Shown here in pieces: positions 24,521 to 36,239 of a stretch of DNA of 64,000 nt (the stretch's first letter is position 1; each line of letters starts with the position of its first letter). The DNA comes from Chloranthus sessilifolius (lineage: Eukaryota > Streptophyta > Magnoliopsida > Chloranthales > Chloranthaceae), in the NCBI GenBank assembly GCA_021018995.1, contig CM037585.1:67148646-67212645 (forward strand), in the 5' to 3' direction. A program made the translations under genes and the position numbers. Below the pieces are notes generated by a model. It made no database searches, was not told the origin of the DNA, and saw nothing but the letters and a program-made list of their open reading frames with translations.

Positions 24521-25134
24521 GGGCCCGCTATGCTAATGAGGATTGGCCTTATTCCCGAGTGCCCTCCATAAGCTCCCTTGGGCAAATCGGGTGGTTGAGA
24601 TTAAAGCAAGTTAAATTTTAGATTATAAAATAGTACTTTTAATTTTTTGGAGTTGTTTTTGGGATTATAATGATGAATTAAATTATGAAACTAGAATTTT
24701 AAAAAACTAAATTAATATTTTGGGTTTTAGAAATAATAAACTAAGGAATTAAAACTAGAATTTAAGAATTTAAGGACTGAATTCGGGTCCTAAGGCAGAA
24801 AATCAGACCGTATGATTAAGGGTTCGTTATAGAAACTAAGAACTAGAACCAGAGATTAATGATACGACTGAAGATTAATATTTTAGAACAAAATTAAAGT
24901 CTATGGTCGGTGAATTAGGCCGTCAGATTAAGGACTGGTTCTAGAAACGGGGGACTAGAGCCAGAGATTGGAAATTATGGTCTAAAAAGGGTGCTACGGT
25001 CTAAGACTAAAAATATTTTATGTTAATAATTAAAACAAAGAACTAAAAAAAACTACGGTCGGAAACTAAAAATTAAATTCTTACCTAAGGTCGGGGCTGC
25101 GGAGAGGAATCTCAAAACTTTGGAGCTTGAATCT
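24521..25134. other. Probable continuation of element C 3' LTR, no gene
   Basis: Adjoins the LTR block shared with the right end of C but has no counterpart there, because the right LTR is truncated. GGTC-AAACTAAAAATTA-like phrases repeat loosely. The outer LTR edge could not be found. Confidence 0.3.
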
Positions 25135-26189
25135 CAAAATCATGGTTGTGTTTCTCTATGGGTTTGTTTTCAAAATTCTCTAGTCTCAAAATCCCAAACT
25201 TCCTCAAGAAAATCCGTTCTCTATCCAACCTCTCTGGGTCAGATTAAAAAAAAATCTTTTCTAGGGTTTTTTCTAATTAAATGCTCTGTTTCAGGCATTT
25301 AACTAAATTATGTGCCAGTCTCCCAGTGCTTAATCGCTTTGAGTCGGTCACCGACTTAGTGAGGGACCGGATGACTTGCTCAGTGAGCTTCCTAGTTCTA
25401 ACAAAGTTAGGACTAATTGTGCGCTTGGTGTAGGGTGCGCAATCCGATTAAGCATCTCTTTCGAAGCGCATAATTGAGGAAGCTTGGGGGTCCAGGACTA
25501 TAAGACTAAGTCGGGTGTAGGCCAATTGCGCGCCGGTGGTGGGGTGCTCAATCCGATCGCGCGTCTCATGTGAGGTGCGTAATCGAGTCTCAAGGTGATT
25601 TGGGGATAGGAACTCTGGTCTGAAAGGGGACTGATTGCACGTGTGTGGTTTTTCTTGCAATCGAATTACGCACGTGGTTTTAGGCGCATAATTTGGGGCT
25701 GTCCGGGCCTAGGTTGAGTCTAAAATGCTAGACTATTATTTCAACCTATATTTTGACTATATACTATTATTTCAGTATATAGTCTCCCTATGTTGGGATT
25801 TGAGCCACAGAGCTATTGTTTCAGCTTGTGTTCAGCCATGTACTATTGCTTCAGTACATGGTCCCTACATGAGGGTTATGGGGTCTGAAATGCTAGACTA
25901 TTATTTTAGTTTACATTTTGACTATATACTATTGTTTTAGTATATAATCTCCCTATGTTGGAATCTAAGCCACAGAGCTATTATTTTAGCATGTGTTCAG
26001 TCATGTACTATTGTTTCAGTGTATGGTCCCCACGTTAGGGTCATGGGGCCTAAACCACAAAGCTATTATTTTAGCTTGTGTTTAGCCATATGCTATTGTT
26101 TCAGCATATGGTCCCAATTAGGGTTATGAGGTCAAAGGTTGACTGAATAGATTTGTATATTTCGAGAGGGCAAAATGGGAGTGTCTACA
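25135..26189 (-). repeat. 3' LTR of element C (shared part)
   Basis: Aligns with 60880-61959. In sense it starts TGTAGACACTCCCATTTTGC at 26189, immediately after a polypurine tract. It includes the hairpin array 25755-26111. It very likely extends below 25135, since the other LTR is the truncated one. Confidence 0.8.
25755..26111. repeat. Hairpin array with constant loop in C 3' LTR
   Basis: About eight or nine inverted repeats in a row, each with a 10-base loop of the form TATTRTTTYA but different stems. Clear cases: GACTATATAC/GTATATAGTC at 25755-25784, CCATGTAC/GTACATGG at 25836-25861, CCATATGC/GCATATGG at 26086-26111. Imperfect CACAGAGC/GCTTGTG hairpins alternate with them. Confidence 0.85.
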
Positions 26190-26203
26190 GATGCCCCTCT
26201 TCG
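26190..26203 (-). other. Polypurine tract of element C
   Basis: Minus strand reads CGAAGAGGGGCATC directly before the LTR start TGTAGACAC. A purine-rich tract ending GGGGCATC at this place is usual for Tat-lineage elements. Confidence 0.75.
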
Positions 26204-27754
26204 ACGTGCTCTTGTGAAGTAAGAATGCATCAAAGAAGTAGACACCCCTCATTCGAGGTGTCTTCTCGTTTCTCTTAGGAAATCACAAATGTGAACTGGG
26301 GATGTTAACATGACATGCTTGGCTTTCTTATCTATCAGCGCAAGCTAAGATGGAGCATTCGGGGGCCGAGTAGTAGCTGTCAAAAGGCGCGTTCCATGCT
26401 GTGGATGTCAAGGGGCGATTGTTGTCGCTCCAAGTGTGCCAAAAATGTGTGCAAAAAATTAAAGAATTAAAGAATGCTAAATTATATGGATGTTAACTTA
26501 TGAAAGGGATATCAGCACATTGGGGCTAACACTGGCCTGCAAGATCAGGGCCAATTGTAGCAAGTTTTAAAAGTAAGTATTTCAAGATCGTCCACAGAGA
26601 AGTTTGTCTAAAATGAGAGATAAACCTCCAGATCTGTGCTACCAGATCTGGCTCTATAATTATCTAAAATAAAGAATAGATAAAAGAGAGTGTTGGGTTT
26701 TGTCACGTTTAACTAAAAGCAAATAAAGAAAAGAACTAACTACGTGATCCAGATCCGAGTTGTGGAGGTGTTTAAAATAAGACAAATGCAGAAATAATAG
26801 CTTCATGTATTTTAGCCTTTGAATTTTAATGGAGAATCAGTTCAACAGAAAGCAGATTCAATCTTCATCGGCTACCAAAGACAGGATGTAAGAGAAATAA
26901 ATCCAATTAAGGAATAGGTTTAGACTTATGGTCGTGATTTGTCACGGATCATCGCCTAGTCATGTCCTATTCTTTATTTGAACATGAACATCATCGTAAA
27001 TGCTTGCTTGAATTAGGTTACCAACGCTAATTACATTGTGGATGATGAATTAAGGGAAGTTGGATGCGGATGAGTGAATCTAAAGAAGTCTAATGCACTA
27101 AGGTGAACATTGAACCCTCGACATGACTCCAATGGAGAAGACACAAATTACAAGAACCTTTTAAAATCCAACGTTACAATTACTGAGTAGCACGGCTTCT
27201 TAGAGAGCCCTCGGACTTACAATCGAGCTTCTCGAAGAGCCCTCGATTCTGATCTTGAATCCAAACTTGAAGTACAAATCACTGCAATGGCTCTCAAAGG
27301 TAAAATACAAGAAGGGATTACAGGGAATCGGATGAGCTCGACCGGAATGGGGAAACAGAGATGAAAACTCTAAACTGGATGCCCCAATTGGGCAAATGTC
27401 TTCTCAATTTATAGCTTTCCCTCTATCTGCACAAAAGGCTGAATTGACCAATCGAAGTGCTCGGATCTGGATTGCCCAATGGCCGTTGAGCACGGGGATC
27501 CAGACCGTTCGCCAATGAAAATGCTCGATCCGTTCACCAATCAGCGCTAGAAGCATCAATTCTGATATGGAATTCAAAGTCTGCTTGAGCTTCTAGAAGT
27601 TCCCGCCAAGTGATTTCATCTTTGGTTTTCACGGAATATGCCTTTGGTTTGTGCTTGGAATCTTCGGAATGTCTCGGGCTTTTAATTACATTGGGGCGCT
27701 GCAGAGTTTATCGAAATGCCCTTCAAAGTGGTCAGAATCCTCAAGATGCCATTT
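26204..27754. other. 3' internal region of C, unassigned
   Basis: No convincing ORF. The sequence is moderately AT-rich, without clear similarity to other parts of the window. It may be a decayed extra-ORF region, as long non-coding 3' regions are common in Tat elements. Confidence 0.4.
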
Positions 27755-28015
27755 CGCAGAGTTCAGCGGCCTTTTCGTAAAGTCCAATGACTTCTGAAGC
27801 CCTGTCCCCAAAGTCCAACCTTCTTTTCGAGGAGTCCAGATGCTCTTGAAAGATACACTGGAGTTTTAGTCCTTTTCGCAGAGTTTAGGGCCTTTTCGCA
27901 AAGTTCAATGACTTCAAGCTCGTCAAAGTTCAATCTTCTTTTCGAGGAGTGTTTTCTTCGTTTCGCAAAGTTCAAGGTTCTTTACGAAAAGTGCAAGTTC
28001 TTTGCGAAAAGAACT
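27755..28015. repeat. CTTTTCGCAAAG motif cluster
   Basis: About ten degenerate copies of CTTTTCGCAAAGTTCAA in both orientations (for example at 27893-27907, and CTTTGCGAAAAG near 28003). The spacing is irregular. It is not an ORF, although the minus strand reads as a Lys/Arg-rich peptide. Confidence 0.7.
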
Positions 28016-28300
28016 CTGTAGTGCATTTCTCTGTTCGAATTGTTCCCTGCTTCTCTTACAGGTCTTTGCCTCTTCTATTTAGACCTTTCCACAGCTGATG
28101 AGGTTGTTTCTTCACTTCCTTCCTTTGGACTGACATGGATTGTCATCTTTTTGGCACTTTTGAGCTGCTTTTATGGTTAAGCGTGTCTTTATTGTTAGCT
28201 GCAACATAGGCACTTAAAATACTTATTTAGTTCTCTCAAGGGTCTATCAAGGCCCAGATTAAGGGGTGAAAAATGGTATTTTCCAGTTCTCAACAGCGAT
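28016..28300. other. Non-coding, nothing recognised
   Basis: No frame or repeat is supported on either strand. Confidence 0.4.
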
Positions 28301-28510
28301 CCCATCGCGTATCGCGACCTGCTGTCGTAGACAGTCGATGGGGGAAGTCAGTGCATCCTAATCTACCAGTGCAAAGGGGCATTCAGTCGCGTGGCAGGAC
28401 CTGCTGTGAATGACAGTCAAACGGAAAGGAGAATCACCGTATCCTAATCTGTGGATGCAAGGGGCATCACGTCGCATGTCGCGACCTGCTGTAATGGGCA
28501 GTCAAATAGA
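28301..28510. repeat. ~84 bp tandem repeat, 2.5 units
   Basis: The anchor ACCTGCTGT recurs at 28317, 28399 and 28484 (spacings 82 and 85), each followed by a CAGTC and, in the first two, ATCCTAATCT and GCAAGGGGCAT-like ends. Each unit holds a TCGCG-rich segment. Confidence 0.8.
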
Positions 28511-31500
28511 GGCATATGACGCAGTCGAGGTACCGGAGGGCGTCATACAAATATCCATAAATAAGGTTCAGGGACCAATAATAAAATCCAATATAATGTC
28601 GAAGGCTTTTACAAGTCTTGTCAGACCGGGCGCATCATTGCTCACACCAATGCGCGTCAGGCGTTCCTTTTCCAATAAGCGTTTGTAGGGTCTTAGATTA
28701 AATATACTCATTGTTCAGTTTCCCAGGGGCATGCCTGGTTTAGGCTGGTAATTGGGCAGGTAATTGATAGGTAAAGTCTCTTTGTTTATTTTTGTTTTGG
28801 TTTCTTTCTTGTTGTTGTTTGATTATTATTTTATTTTTTTGTGGAAGTAAAAGATTTTTTTCTTTCTTTTGGAAGTAAGTAAGGGGGTTTTTGAGTAGTA
28901 AGAGATTTTTTTTTTGAAAGTTTGGGAATTTAACTTAAGATCAATTTGGTGGTAATACTGTAGAAAACGTGGCTTCCGAGACGTCATTGAGTAGATTCAT
29001 CGGTACGAGATTTGTGGACCCGACCGTTCGTGTGATTGTCAAGATGACATTTGGCATGCTGGATACTCCGTCTAACCTTCTCGGCGAATACTGATGATTG
29101 TCTCTTATGGGAGGACTACAGTGATTCGCGAGTCGAGAGAGACAGGTTTTGAAAACATTTTGATTTAATCATAGATAACTATATATTTTATAAGGAATAT
29201 CGAGTAATTGAAAAGTGGGTAGTACTTACCTGGGGGTGATACTTACCTGTATTATGCGTAGCTTGTGTAGTCCATGATGGGATTGATGGGTTGTCGGGTG
29301 ATGTTGCGATGGGACTTTGGAGATTTCTTCTCTTTTCTTCATGTTCGCTGTGGCAGAGTTTGGCGGTCACCAATGTGATGAAACATCTTAGGGGAATAGA
29401 TGTCACGATGGGACTTGGGGATTTTTTTTTTCTTTGGCTATGGGGGAATTTTTTTTTCTTTGCCTGTGTGCTGGATGAGTCCTGGCGATTGTTACATAAC
29501 GAGCAATTCAGGAGAGAGCTCTTTGCTTTAGTAATGGGACACGATCGAGCTTTCTCCCTTTTTTGTCATATGGTGTGGCAGGTGTTGTCTAAGCTTTTTC
29601 GGGTAGTGATACTTGTGATGGGATATTGGCTGAGCATAGTTAGCGATGGGGTGCTGGTAGGATATTTGCATGATAAGTGTGTCTTGTTTCTTTCTTTGGC
29701 AAATCTTGGAATATGAAAAAAATCACGTTGTGGTTGCATCATGATTGGCTTAGTTTTTTTTGGCAGTGTGCCCACGTTTTTGGGAGATTTGATTTTGGCT
29801 TTTCATAATGGGACATGAGGGCATGACTAATATATTGCGATGGGACTGGATATTGAGGTGGTATGTGTGTCTGCATGTTGTCTTGGTGGGATGTGCGTGA
29901 GCGGTTGCCCCTCTCTCCTTTTTTTTTTCTCTGAACAGCCTGTGAGGCTACCCGATGGGACATGAGAGTTTTGATCAAGGTGAGGTAGAAAGATTTTAAG
30001 GTATAGATTTTGTCTAAAGTCAAGCATTGCGCGCCTGATTTAGGTCACTCATTATGATTGCACACCTATTTTCGGGCATGCGATCATAGGTTCGGAGGGC
30101 TATTTACGCATGTCTCAGTATGCACGTGAATGTATTACGCACTCTAATCATAGCGCGTGATCGGGGCATCACCATGTCACTGTGAGGGAAACATTTCATA
30201 TTGTGTGGCGTGTGTGAGTCATTTAATAGGGTTGCACAATCTATAGTTTGCACCTGATCGAAGCGTTGTGCCGCTGGCGCAGGTGATGGTTTTATTACGC
30301 GCTCGGATCGGAGCGCGTGTCTTGGATCGTGTGCAGTATGCGGGGCATGGGAATAATTTAAGCACATGTGTATAAGTGCGTGATTAAGTCTGTACTTTAT
30401 ATAAGCGAGGGAGCCTTCATTTGTTTCTCATTCTCTGGTTTAGTCTCGAGTTTTACTTTTTTGTGTTTTAGTGAGTTCGGATGATCTAACTGTTCGATTG
30501 GGATGTCGTTTCTTTTTGTGTTCATGATCCCTAAGGTGATGCTTGGGGATGGTGTTATTATGGGAATGAGCAGTATTGGGAATGAGGGCGCTACTCTTCA
30601 CATCGATCCCTTTTAGGGACCAGTGAAGGCAGCGTAGAGGAGGCGGCGAGGGAGGAGGTGAGGATGGCAGAAGAGGAAGGTATTACTAGTGGAGGGATGT
30701 ATTACCCAACTAATCCTTCTTGAAGCCTCTGATTGGACTCTCCGCTCCTCGCATTGTGTTGATTTCGGGTTTCCAGTTTTCATTTTGGATTGTAAGTTAG
30801 GTTCTAGGTCTTCATTTTGGGTTGTAATTTCAGGAGGTATGCCTCCGGTGACACTTGTAAAATTTTTAAATTATTAATAAAGATGGGTTGTTTTTTTTTT
30901 TTGTGCTTATTTACTTTTTTTTCTTTAACTCGTTTAATGGATTAGTCAATGCGTATTTGATTTGTTAAGCTTAGTTTAGGCTATATCTCAGAGTTTTGAA
31001 TTCATTCCGGATTTATTGAGAGTTTATCCCGAGATTATTTTGTTTTATTGAGCTCTATATAGAGGGTTTACTTGGTTCTGATGGGTTTGTCAGAGGCATT
31101 TTTTCTGCTCCCAAACAAGTCAGGGTCTTGTTTTAGAGAGTTTTTTTGTTGTTAATTTTGTTTAAGATTTAGGGTATTTTGTTTGTCTTTTTATTTAATT
31201 TAAGATGACACTTGTTAGAAGTGTGTGAGTTTAGGGTTTAATTTAAAGTTTCTAAATGGGTCTTAAGTGTTTGAATCCTGTTGGTTTGTTGACTTTGCTT
31301 TGAGTTTGCGTTTTTTTTTTTTTTTTTTTGGGAGGGGTAAGTGGTGCATGATTATTGGTTCGTCTAGGCTAGTCATGGATTGTGGTTTTTCAAAGGGGGT
31401 ATGTGTTTTGTTTGGATTTAATTAGATTGAAGGTGTGACACTTGTCACTCTATGGTTTAGGAGGTATAGCTTATAAGTGTGAGCCAAACGCTTTGTTTTT

Positions 31501-32327
31501 TCTGTTTCTGAATTTTATTTCAAGCTTAAGATTTTAGAAGTTTTTGGGCTTTTTTTTGTGATTTTTGGGCATTCTTTGCTGATGTCTTTTCTTCCTTTTT
31601 GTTTTGTATCCCAGGTTTTGAACCCGAAGAGTTGTGATTACTGAGGATTATTTGGAATGGACAGGATTAGGAATGCAAGGTAGCAGTCGAATTGCTACCA
31701 GGGTTGGTGCTATCAACCCAACTTGAAGTGGTTTCCTGAATAAATCCAGATTCGAGCATTGCCTAAACGTGCTAGTTTTAAATTTCTTATTTTAAGTTGT
31801 ATATTCAAAGGGTATTCCCTCGGTGTATTTTATAATTATTTATTTATTTATGAAGTAATTACGTTTTTAAATTCCTTTTGTGGTTATGTAGTATACTTTG
31901 TTTGGTTTATTTTGTAGCTTATTTAACTTGTTTTGGGTGTGATGTTTTTCTTATTTAATATTTCTTCCAGTTTGGTTCGATTGGGTTTATTTTATTTTGA
32001 ATATGGGGTATGTTGGGAGCATTTTTAGTTTAGTTTAGTTTAGTTTAGTCTAAGATCAAGTGCGTAAGTGATGGGGGCATTTTTTTTCATCATTTTTTTT
32101 TTAGTTTAGTTCGGTCTAAGTTGAAGTGTATAAATGATGTTGGGGGGCATTTTTTAGTTTAGTTTGGGGTGTATATTTTTTTTAAGTCAGGAGTGTTTTT
32201 GGATTGGCCTTAACCATGGCAGAGTTTAGGTTGGTAATTAGTGTCGGAAGTCTCCTAATTTAGGCCTGTAAACTTTCAGGCACCGTTTCTTCCAGCATCT
32301 TCAGTTTTTCGAGCTCTTTCATCAAGG
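28511..32327. other. 3' internal region of C, mostly non-coding
   Basis: Plus strand is T/G-rich with long T runs (for example about 31311-31329). The octamer GATGGGAC and close variants recur about nine times between 29276 and 29965. ORFs of 60-140 codons exist on both strands but have no recognisable domain or homologous partner in fragment D. A segment at 30590-30690 rich in GAGGAGG could be an acidic exon upstream of the PMD gene; this is uncertain. Confidence 0.4.
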
Positions 32328-34660
32328 ATGGAGGGTGAGGGTGTTGGTAGGCTCGATCTCTCTGTTTCTGAGTTGGAGAGGATCATGATGGGGGAGATAG
32401 GTGAGACGTCCGAGGCTCGGAACCATGCTGTTGTCATGGAGATGGTTAGAGAGGATGTACCGGAGGGTGACCAGGTGGAGGTCAGGGAGGAGGTACCCGA
32501 GATTGAGTAGAGTGTAGCTGAGGATGAGGGTGAGAGAGTTGAGAGCGAGGCTGAGGGTGAGACTAAGGGTGAGAGAGCCGAGGGTGAGGAGTGTCGAGAT
32601 CGCAGACACTTCTCGCTGGAGGATTTCTTTGCTCGAGGGCGGGTAGGTACCCGTGAGCATGAAATCCTTCGATTTTCTAGGCATTTAGGTTATGACAGAC
32701 TTATTAGGATATGGAAACCCTTTTTAATTTATGTCAAACCTGCATTGATTATTGATTGTGTGCTCACTCATGCATCATGACCGTATCGAGAGATAGGTTA
32801 CATTTTTGCTTTATTGTTCTTATCATGTTTTGTGTGCTTGAATTGTCATTGTGTGTTTTAGTATATTTCATGGGCTTCTTGGTAGATCTGTCTGTTTCTC
32901 GTCAAAGGTATGCGTGTTAGTCTTATTGTCATTATTTTTTTATTACTCGTTGTTCTATTCGATAGGAGCCCCTGCAGCTAGCTATGAACTCGGCATGGAC
33001 CGAGTATCATACTTGGTATCATGCCTTGCCAGAGTTTCAGCAGACGTGATTGGTGTCTTTCAGTTTCAGGCCGATCCTAGAGCTAAAGCCCTTTCAGGTA
33101 GATCGTGGCTTGATTGTGACAATTCTGGAGACATGGAGGGAGGAGCATCAAGCGCTTCTCTTTCCTATTGGTATGATGTTGCCGACTCCAGAGGACTGGG
33201 TCCATATTATCGATCTTGGTTTTTAGGGTGAGCCGATCACGGGGCAGATGGTAGGAGAGTATTTGGTGGTGTGCGAGGAGATTTTGGGTGTACCGTACAG
33301 GTTTAGTGGATCGGGGCTAGGTGTAGTTCGAGTCACTTGGTTCTTTGATATGTTTGCGAGTGGCTTCGTCCCTCCGAGATGTCATTCAGAGGTGAGGGCG
33401 TCTTATGAGGTGCGTTGCCTGGTGGTAGCAGGTCGGGAGCCCTTGGTTGAGCCGGGGTTGGGTGTGGAAAGAGTGCATCGAGCATTCTTGATGCACTTCC
33501 TCGGTGCAGTACTCTTTTCTTCTTCGACTTTGGGATGCATCACCGAGTTGTTTTTTATGGTTCTCATGGACTTGGATCGGATACCTACTTACGCGTGGGG
33601 TGCAGACACATTGGCACATCTCTATGAGTAGGGTTATCGTCGAGGACGGGGCGTCACGATGATCGGAGGCTTCTTCCCTTCCTCCAGGTGAGTTTTAGTT
33701 AATTGGTATCATGGTGTCTCTATTTTTTTGGTCATAGCAGCTATTCAACATTTCTTTTGTTATTTTTTTTTTAGTTTTGGGCGTATGATCATTTTTCTAT
33801 TCTTTGTCCGGGGGTTTCGTTGGAGGTGGCATTCACATTTTCGCGGATGCATGTGTGGAGGGCAGCGCTGCGTGGTCGCCTTGGTCTTCCGATCTTCAGA
33901 CCGCGCGGGGCCTCTTTGAGGACATGCATGTGGGGTAGGTATATACTACTATGCGTTCATTTTATTTTGTTTTGTTTTGAGTTTTTAGGCTCTAAGGATT
34001 CATTGATGGGTTGGCTTGCTTGTTTGGTTGTAGGTGATTTGGAGGCCATACGCAGTCGAGGAGGATACAGGTGTGCCAGTTATTCAGCTTGGCCAACCCT
34101 TCTTCGACGTGGACATATGGGTTCATTATTTTGAGAAGGTGGAGAGGATCCACCTATCTCGGGTGGTGCGGCAGCTAGGGCTCGCTCAAGGAGTCCCTCC
34201 AGAGATTCGCCACAGGGTGGTGAAGAGGATGACTGGCCCCCCAGGCTGGAACTTTGCAGAGCGGATGACACTTCAGATGGCTGATTTCAAAGTTGGGGGG
34301 ACCAAGGTGACAGGGGCGCATGATGAGGCGAATGTCCGAGAGTATAGGAGATGGTTTAGTGCATTGGGTGGTGGGCGCCTCTTCACACGTCCCTTCCATG
34401 GGAGTGGTTCTTTCGCGATCGGCAGGCCAGAGTCGGAGTTTGCATTGAGGGAGAGATTGGCCACGTTGGAGAAGGGCCATTTCACCGTGAGTGTGTGAGG
34501 GGCATTAGATGCCCTCCATAGGGCGATGGAGCAGATGGGGTGTGCTCCTCGTCCGAATGAGGAGATGCTGCACTCCTTAGCCCACTCAATTATTCAGGCT
34601 AGGGGAGCGGAGGTTGAGTTGGGGGTTCGGCTAGCGGAGACTCGACGGCTCCTGGTGAGT
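32328..34660 (+). pseudogene. Antisense multi-exon PMD gene in element C
   Basis: Runs opposite to element C. The ATG at 32328 opens a Glu-rich N-terminus (stop at 32508, then the same frame continues to about 32660). After an intron with acceptor near 32965, exon 2 reads HALPEFQQ, KPFQVDRGLI, ALLFPIGMMLPTPEDWVHII and finally RIPTYAWGADTLAHLYE, the classical PMD blocks, with stops and a frameshift. The donor CAG|GTGAGT at 33687/33688 and acceptor TTTAG at 33774 lead to FWAYDHFSILCPG (33775-33931). Another intron ends at about 34033 before VIWRPYAVEEDTGVPVIQ and RVVRQLGLAQGVPPE. The last block, about 34500-34655, is helical. The domain assignment is good; function is unknown. Compared with fragment D, it keeps the middle exons but lacks most 3' exons. 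Confidence 0.72.
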
Positions 34661-36239
34661 TAACTTATTGGTCTAATTATTTATGTATTATGTGGACTTG
34701 GTCTTCCAGTCGTTCTGACATAGTTGCGGTGTCTTGTTTTATTTTGGGCAGTCTGACATAAGTTAACTCACTACCTTGCAAGATAGTGCGTTAACTTATT
34801 GGCTCCTTTCCTTTTGATTACCTCTAGTATTTATCTTTCGCTTTTTAGTTTCTTTAGTGCCGTCGACCATCATCAGGATTTGGATGCTTCATGAGCTAGC
34901 CCGGTGATGGTTGAAGGTTGCTTTGTACCTGCACAGGTAAAGGTAATGCTATCAGTAATTTTTGTTCTCCCCCTTGCTAGTTGTCAAGGGGGGGTGAGTG
35001 TCTCGTATCGGGGCCTGATAGTAAAAGTGGATATGTGCTCTCTCTATTGTTTTTTCTTTTCTTTCTTCTTTCTTTTAGTTTTTTTTTGAAAAAATAATGT
35101 AACAGGGAAAGAAAATAACTAGAGCAATAAAAATAAAAATAAAAATGCCCCAGTGTAGGAGCGTGGTAGGATCGACAATATAGTATCTTCGATAGCATTC
35201 TCCGGATGGTGACTTCATTATTTCGCATCTTCTTTGTGGACGAGTCGGTGCTTCTAATGTGATTCTTGTTCTGATAAAAAAAAAGCCTCAGTGTGCAGAT
35301 GCAATGGAGCTTCTCTGGGTTTTAGATGAGCACTTTCGGTCTTTAAGCAATCATGGGTATTTGGTGAGTTAGTTTTGAAGAAAGGTTGATCGGTATTGTC
35401 ATCGAATCGAGGGAGGTCTCTTTGATTAGGTTAGTTGTATGTCAGGGGTCTATCTTAGGGTGGTGATCATCAGTATGGTAGGTATAGTAAGTGATTGCAT
35501 CAGTCATCATTCATCAGTTTTCGATTTTATTTCTAGGAGTATCCTGTCAGGCTTTTGATTTATCGTCCGAAAAAAGTAGAAGAGAGGGGGTAAGGCTCAG
35601 TGATGTGGAGAATAGTTTGCATCTAATGTCAAAAGGGGTGAGTAACAATCTTTTCCTCAGAGGGATACGAGGTGCCATGATCAAGCTCTTCATCATATTT
35701 CGGTACCATCAAAGTCTCACATTCTATGGTTAACAGCAGTTTGTCCTCCTCCCGCCACCTTACAATGATATCTAGTAGTATAGGGACATCGTAGGTGCCC
35801 TCGCAGCTTGCTTATACACTTCTAGTAAAGTCACCAGAGATGTCCTCATGGCCTGCTTATGCTTCCCTGAGCTCATTGACTTGTTCATTCGTCGTAATGC
35901 TTTCACTCAAAAAAAATTTATATATGTATTTTTGAAAGCATCCTGCTAGCGTAAGAATAATGAGTTTTGATTGAACCTGGCATCTTCATTTTTTTTCTGC
36001 TCTAACGTCTCCTCCAATGGAGGGGAAGGGGAAATGAGAATCAAATGTTACTTATGCTTTTGAAAGAGGTTAAATAGGTCACTAGTCCTTCAATCGGATT
36101 GCCTGAGTAAGAAAGTGGGCGATAAATTAGAGGTCTTAAGGATATTCTATGAATTGATGACGTACGACCAATGAATGGGTCGTGATGACTACAGGGGTGA
36201 TAAGTATAATTATTTAACCACGAGATATGATGATCATGG
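34661..36239. other. Spacer between antisense PMD gene and integrase of C
   Basis: No coding frame. Aligns piecewise with 16908-18289. A short direct repeat (AAGTTAACTCAC.. and AAGTTAACTTATTGG-like) is seen near 34660-34800. Confidence 0.5.

Noticed and set aside
29188-30367. Several 60-140 codon ORFs on both strands
   Set aside because: No domain, no partner in fragment D, biased composition; likely chance ORFs in T/G-rich DNA.
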